From positions 69,485-118,971 of the forward strand of contig JARYMB010000005.1 of assembly GCA_029907345.1 (NCBI GenBank): DNA of 49,487 bases. Reading direction: 5' to 3'. Below are positions 27,010 through 34,627 of this stretch, piece by piece (the first letter of the stretch is position 1; the number at the start of each line of letters is the position of its first letter). A program made the position numbers and the translations under genes. This DNA is from Methanolinea sp. Lineage in GTDB: Archaea > Halobacteriota > Methanomicrobia > Methanomicrobiales > Methanospirillaceae. A model generated the notes under the pieces. That model was not told the origin of the DNA, did not search any database, and saw only the letters and a list, made by a program, of their open reading frames with translations.

Positions 27010-27385
27010 GGGAAACCGTTTCTTCTTCGCATTCGCACTGCCCGTCCCCGCCCGGCTGCCCGGAAAGGGACGGGTCTTTCTCAAGGAGCCTGGCAAGGTC
27101 CCTCGTAAAGGATCGTACCCCGGGGGGTCCCGGCTCAGACCTCCTGTAGTAGATCCAGAGCCCCTCCCGCCGGGCCGTGACCAGGCCGGCGTTCCGCAGG
27201 ACCCCAAGGTGGCGGGAGACCTTGGTCTGCGTGGTCCCGAGGGCGGCCTGGATATGGCAGACGCAGAGCTCCCCCCCGCCGAGGAGAAGGTAGATCCGCA
27301 GCCTCGTCTCGTCGGAGAGCGCCTTGAAGATGGTGGTATACCGGGACAGGGATGATGCCCGCTGCCTGCCTGTCCTCCCTGTCAT
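26990..27385 (-). CDS. arsR: ArsR-family arsenic-responsive repressor
   Basis: The 131-residue winged-helix protein has the metal-sensing motif ELCVCHIQAAL in the recognition-helix region and the HTH GTTQTKVSRHLGVLRNAGLV. A Cys-containing tail (GQCECEEE) may add a third ligand. Arsenite binding should release it from DNA. ATG 27385 is set by a GAGGT ribosome-binding site and the usual family length. It follows arsP in the operon and probably binds the palindrome at 28543-28565. Confidence 0.92.
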   Translation of the reverse strand: MTGRTGRQRASSLSRYTTIFKALSDETRLRIYLLLGGGELCVCHIQAALGTTQTKVSRHLGVLRNAGLVTARREGLWIYYRRSEPGPPGVRSFTRDLARLLEKDPSLSGQPGGDGQCECEEETVSHEKNRH

Positions 27386-27428
27386 GTTTAATACCTCGTT
27401 GGTAAGCCCGGATAAACCCAGTGATTCG

Positions 27429-28520
27429 TCACCCGAGAAGCCCTGCCGTCTGCAGGACCTGCAGGACGATCCCCGCGCTGATGGCGACGCCGAGGACGAC
27501 TCCCACGAACGCTGCAACGAGCCTCCGCTCGAAGATGGATGCAAGGAGGGTCACCTCGGGAATGCTCGCCCCTGCTCCCCCGATGATGAGCGCCATGACA
27601 GCGCCAAGACCCATCCCCTTCGTAAGCAGGACCGCACTGATGGGAATGATCGTCTCGGCCCGGATGTACATCGGGATGCCGATGATTGCAGCGATGGGGA
27701 TGGCGAGGGTGTTTTCCGGACCCGCAAGGGAAACGACCAGGTCTTCGGGCACGAACCCGTAGATGAATGCCCCGATTGCTGCCCCGAGGATGAGGTAGGG
27801 GAGTACCTGGCGGAACAGGCGGAGCGAAAAGCCCAGGGCGGACTTCATCCGGCGGACGTGGTGGGAATCGGGCGAACCGTTCCCGCCGGCATGTGCAGGT
27901 GAGGGGGGAACTGCAGGGACAGGCGGGGAACCGCCCGAACACCCGCACCCCGGTGCCTGCGCGATCGTGCCCGCGTCTCCCGGACAGCAGCCCGTACTCA
28001 CCCCTGCCGGACGAACCGGGTTGCCGGCACAGCACCCCGATCCCGCACCAGAGGGAATGGCGTTTTTCCCCCGCCCGGCCGGCTTGACGAACCGGATGAA
28101 GCCCTTCTCTTCGAGCACGAGCCCCGACAACACTGCGATGCAGAAGGTGATTGCACAGTATATAACGGTGGGTACTGGTCCGAAGAATGCCAGCACCATG
28201 AAAACAATGACCGGGTTTAAGAGCGGTGATGCAAGGAGGAATGCCATGCAGGCGCCAAACGGAACCCGGGAGTTGATCAGCCCGACGAGCACGGGGATCG
28301 TCGAGCAGGAGCAAAACGGTGTCAGGGCACCGAAGAATGCACCGAGAGCCGTCCCCGTGACCCGGTTCCCGGACGAGAGAGCCCGACGGATCTTCTCTTT
28401 GGGGACGTATTCCTGGATGAGCCCTACCAGGAAGCTGATGGCCACGAAGAGGAGGACAAGTTCGAGCGTGATGACCAGGAAAAACTGCCCGGCCGTGAAG
28501 AGGTCGTTAATTGCTGTCAT
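27429..28520 (-). CDS. arsP: ArsP-type permease (DUF318/YraQ family)
   Basis: This 363-residue inner-membrane protein has about eight to ten helices. The first half carries the family motif GALTPFCSCSTIPVLVG; the second half has IPMYIRAETIIPISAVLL and IIGGAGASIPE. Family members export trivalent organoarsenicals. The central cytoplasmic loop (about 150-215) holds three cysteine clusters, SGCCAGN, TGCCPGD and PGCGCSGG, which could collect the metalloid. It is the first gene of the arsenic operon, with a TATA (TATATTTG on the minus strand) about 30 bases from ATG, so its mRNA is near-leaderless. Confidence 0.88.
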   Translation of the reverse strand: MTAINDLFTAGQFFLVITLELVLLFVAISFLVGLIQEYVPKEKIRRALSSGNRVTGTALGAFFGALTPFCSCSTIPVLVGLINSRVPFGACMAFLLASPLLNPVIVFMVLAFFGPVPTVIYCAITFCIAVLSGLVLEEKGFIRFVKPAGRGKNAIPSGAGSGCCAGNPVRPAGVSTGCCPGDAGTIAQAPGCGCSGGSPPVPAVPPSPAHAGGNGSPDSHHVRRMKSALGFSLRLFRQVLPYLILGAAIGAFIYGFVPEDLVVSLAGPENTLAIPIAAIIGIPMYIRAETIIPISAVLLTKGMGLGAVMALIIGGAGASIPEVTLLASIFERRLVAAFVGVVLGVAISAGIVLQVLQTAGLLG

Positions 28521-28542
28521 CTGTATATATCTATATTCGGTT

Positions 28543-28565
28543 ATTCAAATATAATGATTTTGAAT
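28543..28565. promoter_or_regulatory. Probable ArsR operator in the divergent ars/sulfur-relay promoter
   Basis: ATTCAAA (28543-28549) and TTTGAAT (28559-28565) form a perfect 7-bp inverted repeat with a 9-bp spacer, the style of an ArsR/SmtB site. It overlaps the arsP TATA box (28547-28553, minus strand), so binding would block TBP. The rightward promoter (AAAATATTAAAG at 28616-28627) lies 50 bp away and could be affected as well. Confidence 0.6.
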
Positions 28566-28653
28566 CTCCCTGCCGATCTTTGCATTTTGTGTCACATAAG
28601 TGCATAAATGGTTCCAAAATATTAAAGTGAAAAATGTCGAAATGTAATGACCC

Positions 28654-29187
28654 ATGGTACCCTGCAGCATTCATGACACAGTCCGCCGCCATGCATTCCT
28701 CCTCGTCCGGCACCCCGCGTTTCTCGGTGCGGTGATCGGGATTCTCGCTGCACTGTCCCAGTCGCTTCTCATCAGTGCCGGGGGCCCCGAGGCGTACGGG
28801 TTCTGCGTCGCATGCCACACGCGGGATCTCGTGAACGGGGTTACAAATATTCTTGCCGGGTCATCCCTTGCCCTTGCACCCATCTCGAAGAATGCAGTTT
28901 TACCCGTGATGAGCGTTGTCGGTGTGCTCATCGGCGCATACGTATCCGCACGCGTGAACAGGGAGCACGCCGTCAAAAAGGGATCGTTCCGGGACTACCT
29001 GCTCTATTTCCTCGGGGGTTTCCTCGTGCTCATCCTCGCGATGGTCTTCGGGGGGTGCCCGTACCGGGCGGCGCTCCGGACAGGGTACGGGGACTTCATC
29101 GCCCTGCTCTTCATCGTGGCGATGGCCCTCGGCGTCGTTGCGGGCACGGTCTTCATGCTGAAGCGGGCCGAAAGGGAGGATGCCTGA
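28654..29187 (+). CDS. YeeE/YedE-family transporter, first half
   Basis: The 177-residue membrane protein has about four to five helices. The conserved cysteine motifs are YGFCVACHTRDLVNG and FGGCPYRAALRTGYGD, the latter a hallmark of the YeeE/YedE family that takes up thiosulfate or related sulfur species through cysteine relays. Canonical members are about twice as long; here the next gene supplies the second half. A TATA-like AAAATATTAAAG sits about 33 bases before ATG. Its stop overlaps the next start as TGATG. Confidence 0.85.
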   Translation: MVPCSIHDTVRRHAFLLVRHPAFLGAVIGILAALSQSLLISAGGPEAYGFCVACHTRDLVNGVTNILAGSSLALAPISKNAVLPVMSVVGVLIGAYVSARVNREHAVKKGSFRDYLLYFLGGFLVLILAMVFGGCPYRAALRTGYGDFIALLFIVAMALGVVAGTVFMLKRAEREDA

Positions 29188-29711
29188 TGGCGACCGGTGT
29201 CCTGCCCGTGGAGATCGCGGTCCTTGCGGTTCCTGCAGTGACCCTCCTCCTCGGCGTCCTGATCGGGTACCTTGCCCAGCGCTCTGGTTTCTGCTCGATC
29301 GGCGGGTTCCGCGACTATTTCCTCTTCCGCCACACGCGAATCCTCTCGGGGTACCTGGCCCTGATCGTCTTTTCGTTCCTCGGGTACCTCCTCTTCTGGA
29401 CCCTGACACCTGCGGCAATGGAACACTTCTTCTGGGCGCTCACGAGCGGTCCCTTCACCCCGGTTCCGGGAGCTCCCGCAGGGCTTGGCCCGGCAGCTTC
29501 CATCCTCCTTGCCGTGATCCCCGGTTTCCTCGTCGGGTTTATCTGCGTCCTCCTCGGGGGATGCCCCATCCGGCAGGCCGTGATGACGTCCGAGGGAAAC
29601 ATCAGGGCGGCGTTCTTCCTGCTCGGGATGGGTGTTGCATCCCCGGTCTTCGCAGCGTTCGTCTCAGGCTGGATCGTTTTCTTGGCAAAATCCCTCGGAC
29701 TGGGGGCCTGA
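29187..29711 (+). CDS. YeeE/YedE-family transporter, second half
   Basis: The 174-residue membrane protein has about five helices, with RSGFCSIGGFRDYFLFRHT and LLGGCPIRQAVMTSEGN, the counterparts of the cysteine motifs in the preceding gene. The two halves presumably form one channel for thiosulfate or another reduced sulfur (possibly selenium) compound. The ATG overlaps the preceding stop by one base (TGATG), a tight translational coupling; the next gene starts five bases after its own stop. Confidence 0.85.
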   Translation: MATGVLPVEIAVLAVPAVTLLLGVLIGYLAQRSGFCSIGGFRDYFLFRHTRILSGYLALIVFSFLGYLLFWTLTPAAMEHFFWALTSGPFTPVPGAPAGLGPAASILLAVIPGFLVGFICVLLGGCPIRQAVMTSEGNIRAAFFLLGMGVASPVFAAFVSGWIVFLAKSLGLGA

Positions 29712-29716
29712 TCCCC

Positions 29717-30895
29717 GTGTTCTCCTCGACGTTCCTCTTCTGCGACCCCATCGGCGGGGAACGCATGAGGTGGCTCGCCGGGGTGATCGGCGCGGCAGGA
29801 GGGCAGGGGTTCCCCGGAAACACGGGGACTGTAAAGGTATTTCTCACGGGAGATGCCCTCTTCAGCCTCCTGGACGCACGGACCCGGCCTGCATGGGTCG
29901 CCCTCTCCCGGTTGCCGTCCGTCCTGGTCATTGCAGACGGCGACGAGCTCCGCCTTCAGGGACTCGCCGACCCTGTTGCATCCGGGATCCCGGGTCTTCG
30001 TATCACGGGGTCGGCCAACCGGGTGTCTTTCTGGGGAGAACTCGTCTCTTCCCTCGAAAAGGACTGGCCCGGGACGAGGAACGCTGCATTCCTCCTCTGC
30101 ACTTCTCCCTACATGAGCAGGGTCCCGGTCTACATGCTCCGGTTCCTCACCTGCGTACTCGGGGCTGGGCTGCACCCGGAGCTCTACTGTTACCTCGACG
30201 GGGTCCACGCTCTCCACGATGGTCAGCGCCCCTCGGAGTTCGAAAACATCGGGAAAGGCGTTTCCGCCCTTTCCGGGAACACCGTCCGGTCATGCCGCGA
30301 CCCGTGGTTTGCTGCCTGTTCGCGGTGTGCGACGGCGAGGGGATACTACCAGATGAACCCCGGGACGGGTTTCTGCGAACCGGCGTCCTGCATCCAGGAG
30401 ATCGCGATCAGGCCGCTGAAAGAGATACTCGCCCGTTTTTCCGGCCTCCACCCCGTCGCATCGCACATGGGGGGCTGGACTGTCCCTGCCGGAGCCGGAA
30501 CAGGAGGTGTCCCCGCCCTGACCGTGTTCATCACGCACCCCCCCTACTGTTCCGAGTGGACGTTCGGCGGGCTCTCCCTGGCCATTGCCGCGGCCATGGA
30601 CGGAATTCCGACCAGCGTCATCTTCATCGAGGATGGCGTGTACGCCCTCCAGGGGACCCACGAAGTGCCCGGGAACGACCGGATCTTCAATGTTCAGGAG
30701 ATGATCGCCGTCACGACCGATATCGGGAGTCTCTCCTACTACGTCCATGCCCCTTCCGTCGCGGACAGGGGCGTCAGTACCACGGAGAATCTGTCGCTGG
30801 TCAGGGAGGCCTCGGACGGGGACCTGTCCCGCCTCCTGTTCCCGTCAGAAAACGACCCGGCTCCCGCCCCTGCCATGCGCCTGCTGTTCTTTTAA
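29717..30895 (+). CDS. Triple DsrE-domain fusion, TusBCD-like sulfur carrier
   Basis: This 392-residue cytosolic protein is built of three DsrE-like alpha/beta domains. Domain 1 (about 1-118) has FLFCDPIGGERMRWLAG and KVFLTGDALFSLLD. Domain 2 (about 120-250) has AAFLLCTSPYMSRVPVYMLR, LYCYLDGVHALHDGQ and ACSRCATARGYY (C201, C204), the place of the TusD/DsrE active cysteine. Domain 3 (about 262-392) has FITHPPYCSEWTFGGLSLAI and VIFIEDGVYALQGTH. GTG 29717 is chosen because it provides the first strand of domain 1; ATG 29765 would cut it off. Only domain 2 keeps the transfer cysteine, as in the TusBCD complex where only TusD is active. Confidence 0.8.
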   Translation: MFSSTFLFCDPIGGERMRWLAGVIGAAGGQGFPGNTGTVKVFLTGDALFSLLDARTRPAWVALSRLPSVLVIADGDELRLQGLADPVASGIPGLRITGSANRVSFWGELVSSLEKDWPGTRNAAFLLCTSPYMSRVPVYMLRFLTCVLGAGLHPELYCYLDGVHALHDGQRPSEFENIGKGVSALSGNTVRSCRDPWFAACSRCATARGYYQMNPGTGFCEPASCIQEIAIRPLKEILARFSGLHPVASHMGGWTVPAGAGTGGVPALTVFITHPPYCSEWTFGGLSLAIAAAMDGIPTSVIFIEDGVYALQGTHEVPGNDRIFNVQEMIAVTTDIGSLSYYVHAPSVADRGVSTTENLSLVREASDGDLSRLLFPSENDPAPAPAMRLLFF

Positions 30896-30911
30896 AAGAG
30901 GATGTGATACC

Positions 30912-31133
30912 GTGGAGCATACGAACGCAAAGGACTTTTCCGAACTGACCTGCACCAACCTGATGATAAAGCTGAAAATCCTGCTGAACAAGCTTTCCCC
31001 GGGCGACACCGTGGCTTTTTACGCAACGAGGGAGCAGGTGGACAACACGTGTTCCCCTTTTTCCGGCCAGGGATACCAGGTAACATGGACAGAAGTCGCC
31101 GCGAACCGGTACCTGGTCCGCATCGGGAAGTGA
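30912..31133 (+). CDS. TusA-like sulfur carrier with altered CPxP motif
   Basis: The 73-residue protein has the TusA/SirA fold pattern: a short strand, then ELTCTNLMIKLKILLNKLSPGD, then VAFYATREQ and a final VAANRYLVRI strand. The family CPxP motif is here CTNL; the sulfur-carrying Cys is kept but the prolines are lost. Another Cys lies in NTCSPF. The start is GTG 30912, preceded by GAGGATGTGAT. It is the last gene of the sulfur-relay operon and the likely partner of the triple DsrE protein. Confidence 0.75.
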   Translation: MEHTNAKDFSELTCTNLMIKLKILLNKLSPGDTVAFYATREQVDNTCSPFSGQGYQVTWTEVAANRYLVRIGK

Positions 31134-31295
31134 GGGGCCTTTTCCGGGGACGGGGCGGGAAAAGACGTCCCGAATGGATGGTCTGGCAGGCGACTTTGCC
31201 GAATGAGGGTTCCCGGATCGTTGCGCCCCCGGGGTCCCTCCCCGGCCTGCGTGAAAACGCATCCCTTATTCTTCTCCCCCTCACACGCTCTCTGC

Positions 31296-32008
31296 ATGGA
31301 CCCGGCCATCTCTCTTATCCGGGAGGAACTTGAAAGACACGCCGACCCCGGGATCCGGAAGAGTTCCCAGCGGTTCTTCAGGGAGCCTGTCACGTGCTAT
31401 GGCATGAAGACCGCTACCGCCACCACAATCGCGAAAAAGTACCGGGCAAAGATCCGGTCATGGGACAAGAAGGAGATCCTCTCTCTTTGCGAGGAGCTGT
31501 ACCGGTCCGGCTACCTGGAGGAGTCCTTCATCGCCTCGGAATGGGCACGCCGCCTTTCCCTGCGCTATGACCGGGAGGATATCGCGGTCTTCCGGCACTG
31601 GATCGGGACCTATATCACCAACTGGGCGTCCTGCGACGTGTTCTGCAACCACGCGGTTGGGGATTTCATCGGGCGGTTCCCGGATTCTATCAGCGAAATC
31701 GCACAGTGGAAACGATCAGAAAACCGCTGGCTGCTGCGGCGGCCGTGTCGCTCATCGTGCCGGCAAAGCACGGGAAATTCCTCGACGAATCGATATCGAT
31801 TGCGACACTCCCCCTGACCGACGGCGACGACATGGTGCAGAAGGGGTACGGGTGGCTCCTCAGGGAGGCAGGGAGGAAACATGCCGGCGAGGTGTTCTCG
31901 TTTGTCATGGAGCACAGGGAAAAGATGCCGAGAACCGCACTCCGGTACGCAATCGGGTTGATGCCAGCCGCCCTGAAGGCAGAGGTAATGAAGCGGGACC
32001 GGTGCTAG
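31296..32008 (+). pseudogene. AlkD-like DNA alkylation repair gene, frameshifted
   Basis: AlkD-family HEAT-like DNA glycosylase for 3-methyl- and 7-methylpurines. The first frame from ATG 31296 reads family-like sequence up to SENRWLLRR (about 31735), and the rest (AAAVSLIVPAKHGKFLDE ... MVQKGYGWLLREAGR ... MPRTALRYAIG) continues in the -1 frame to the stop at 32008. A single missing base in the GC-rich run CTGCTGCGGCGGCC explains it. There is no slippery heptamer, so programmed shifting is unlikely. It is either a recent inactivation or a sequence error. Confidence 0.82.
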
Positions 32009-32439
32009 TCCCTCGTGACCCTGCCCCCGCCTGCCCGTATGGCTTCCTCAATGGTGGTGAGGAGTTCTTCGTCCGCGAGTGAGACCCGGACCCGTCGCCC
32101 GGGAAGCCCCGGACCTGGGACATAGAGGGGAGGTTAAGTGGTCGGGTGATGTGGGCAAGGGGTTTTTCCGGATTCCAGCGGATTGAGCTGCCCGGATTGG
32201 GTAGGGGATTCCGGAGGGTTCACCGTCATCTTTTCATCACCGTTTCATCCACTTTGGATTCTTTTGGGCGTGCCACGAATGGTTCGCGAATTCCACGTGA
32301 TTCCCATCGGGACCCGGGCATAGAATGAGAAGGGGGGCTATTTTTGCGGGAACAACCCATGACCGCCGTGCGGTCGATCCCCTGCACTGTGAAGATCACG
32401 AAGTATTTTTCACCGGAAAAAAGACGTCCCGGGTCCTCT
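32009..32439. other. Intergenic region, no clear gene
   Basis: Nothing convincing. The minus strand just after the AlkD stop has a protein-like tail (RRVRVSLADEELLTTIEEAI, ending at a TAG near 32006) without a start codon in its frame; ATG 32123 would reach it only with a frameshift. The rest is not protein-like on either strand. Confidence 0.4.
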
Positions 32440-33549
32440 TTACTCGAGAGTCCTCCGGTAGGTCACGATCCCAAGGATGATGGCAAATAGGGCAAAGATC
32501 GCAATCGCGACGAGGTCCGTCGCGATGATATCAATTCCCTGTCCCCGGAGGATGATGCTCCGTAGGGCATCCACGGCATAATACTCCGGATTGATGACGG
32601 TCAGCCACTTCAGCCAGTAGGGCATACCAATCACCGGGTAGAACGCTCCGCTGGTCATGAAGAAGAGGAGGTTCAAGAATGCAATGGATGACGCGTACTC
32701 CTGCTGGGTCGCGAACCGGGACGAAAGCGCCACGACGAGGCTCGTGATACCCACGCAGATGAGCAGGAGCACGCATACCACGAGGATGAAGCTCTCAACG
32801 CTCCTGATGACGACCCCTGCGACCAGTATGTCGACGAGGAAGATGATGAACCCGGCCAGGAACGCCCGGACTGTGCCGCTCCCGATGGTGCCCAGGATAA
32901 TGCTTGACCGTTTGACCGGGGTCACGAGGTACCCTTCGATAATGCCCATCTCCCTGTCCCGGATGAGGGCAATACCTCCCCCCATCATGGTCGTCATGAA
33001 GATGGCCATGACGATGACCCCGACGCCGAAGAACTGGATGTACTCGATTGTGCCGTACAGGGGAAAGATCGCAAGAGGATTCGCCGCACCGGCCATGGCG
33101 AGCGCAGACTGGACACCGGACTGGACCAGGGTGGGGACCATGTACTCGGAACTATCGACATAGAGCCGCACGTCCCTGCCGGGGGAGATGGTGGAGGGGA
33201 AGACCACGTAGGCACTAATCTTTCGCTCGCGGAGTGCATTCTGGGCCGAGGTCTCGTCCGGGAAAACGATGACCCGGAAGAGTGCCGGGTGTCCCTGCTG
33301 GTGGAACGTCTCCAGCATGCCCGTCCCGGTTTCATAGAGCAATGTCTCGTGGATGTAGGGGTCTTCCTGGACTACCCCGAGGGGGATGCCCGTAGTGGCT
33401 CCGCCCATGGCATTACCGAAGATGATCAGGTACATGATCGGCATAAATAGCGTCATGACGATGACGAAGGGATTACTCAAAAATTTCCTGAGATCCCTCC
33501 GGAAAATTGCAAATGCCCCCCTGAAGAGTACCCGAATCTCCCTGTTCAT
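32440..33549 (-). CDS. ABC-2 type transporter permease
   Basis: This 369-residue membrane protein has an N-terminal cytoplasmic segment (FRRDLRKFLSNP), helix 1 (VIVMTLFMPIMYLIIFGNAM), a large extracytoplasmic domain (about 55-170) and five C-terminal helices. This is the ABC2_membrane architecture of DrrB/NodJ-type exporters. It follows the ATPase gene by six bases and is the last gene of the MarR-controlled operon. Substrate unknown; drug, lipid or polysaccharide export would all fit. Confidence 0.88.
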   Translation of the reverse strand: MNREIRVLFRGAFAIFRRDLRKFLSNPFVIVMTLFMPIMYLIIFGNAMGGATTGIPLGVVQEDPYIHETLLYETGTGMLETFHQQGHPALFRVIVFPDETSAQNALRERKISAYVVFPSTISPGRDVRLYVDSSEYMVPTLVQSGVQSALAMAGAANPLAIFPLYGTIEYIQFFGVGVIVMAIFMTTMMGGGIALIRDREMGIIEGYLVTPVKRSSIILGTIGSGTVRAFLAGFIIFLVDILVAGVVIRSVESFILVVCVLLLICVGITSLVVALSSRFATQQEYASSIAFLNLLFFMTSGAFYPVIGMPYWLKWLTVINPEYYAVDALRSIILRGQGIDIIATDLVAIAIFALFAIILGIVTYRRTLE

Positions 33550-33555
33550 GCCGGT

Positions 33556-34563
33556 TCACCCGCCTTCGAGTCCGATCCCGGTGAGGTAGATGAACACGTC
33601 TTCGAGGGACGGTTGGCGGATCGTGATGGACTGCACCCTGACCGAATGGTGCTCGAGGTCCGCAAGGATGACGGGGAGCACGCGGGAGCTGTCCTTGACC
33701 GATATCCTCAGAACATGGTCATGGATCTCGACGGAGCGGACACCGTCGCGGTGCTGCAGGAGCGAAACGACGGCAGGGTCCAGTGCTGGAGAGCCCAACT
33801 CGATCAGTTCCCCCGAGGGGATGACCTTCTTGAGGTTCTCGGGGGTATCGAGCGCCACCAGGCGTCCCCCGTTCATGAAGGCAATCCTGTCGCAGAGCTT
33901 TTCGGCCTCGTCCATGTAATGGGTGGTGAGGATGATGGTGGTCCTTTCAGCGTTCAGGCGTTTTATCTGGTCCCAGATCTCCCGGCGCGAATCCGGGTCG
34001 AGCCCAATCGTCGGTTCATCGAGGAAGAGGATGAGCGGATGGTGGAGAAAAGCCCGCACGATCTCGAGTTTGCGCCTCATCCCCCCGGAAAAGTTCTTGA
34101 CCGGCACATGGGTATGGTCGGTCAGCTTCACCATTCCGAGCAGATAGTGGATGCGATCGGGAAGTGTTTCCTCGTCCACGTTCAGGAGATTCCCATAAAA
34201 TTCGAGATTCTCGTACGCGGTGAGGTCCAGGTCGATTGTGCTGTTCTGCGGACATACGCCGATGATTTTCCGGATTTCCTCGTCGTCTTTTCCGACGAGG
34301 TATTGACCGATACAGGCCGTTCCCGATGAAGGTCGCATCAGCGTCGTGAGGATCCTGATCAGGGTACTCTTTCCGGCTCCATTCGGGCCGAGAAGTCCGA
34401 AGATCTCCCCCTGGTCCACATCCAGCGAGACGTGGTTCACTGCAGTCACCTCGTGCCTGTTATGGAAGATCTTCGTCATGTCCCGGACCCGGATAATGGG
34501 AGAAGGGTCCTTTCCGGGATCATGGACTTTTACCGCACTGGTCGTGCCGGTTTGCGCTACCAT
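33556..34563 (-). CDS. ABC transporter ATP-binding protein
   Basis: About 335 residues. Walker A is GLLGPNGAGKSTLIRIL, the Q-loop is GVCPQN, the signature is FSGGMRRKLEIVRA, Walker B is LILFLDEPTIGLDP and the H-loop is ILTTHYMDEAE. The C-terminal extension (about 255-335, ending PSLEDVFIYLTG) is the DrrA type that contacts the permease. The start is set at ATG 34563; an ATG at 34584 adds seven residues. It pairs with the permease at 32440-33549. Confidence 0.92.
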   Translation of the reverse strand: MVAQTGTTSAVKVHDPGKDPSPIIRVRDMTKIFHNRHEVTAVNHVSLDVDQGEIFGLLGPNGAGKSTLIRILTTLMRPSSGTACIGQYLVGKDDEEIRKIIGVCPQNSTIDLDLTAYENLEFYGNLLNVDEETLPDRIHYLLGMVKLTDHTHVPVKNFSGGMRRKLEIVRAFLHHPLILFLDEPTIGLDPDSRREIWDQIKRLNAERTTIILTTHYMDEAEKLCDRIAFMNGGRLVALDTPENLKKVIPSGELIELGSPALDPAVVSLLQHRDGVRSVEIHDHVLRISVKDSSRVLPVILADLEHHSVRVQSITIRQPSLEDVFIYLTGIGLEGG

Positions 34564-34627
34564 GTCTCCAATCGCCCCGCACACCCTTTTCCCACCAGGC
34601 CTGTCCCGGGGTGCGTTCCGTCCGCGC

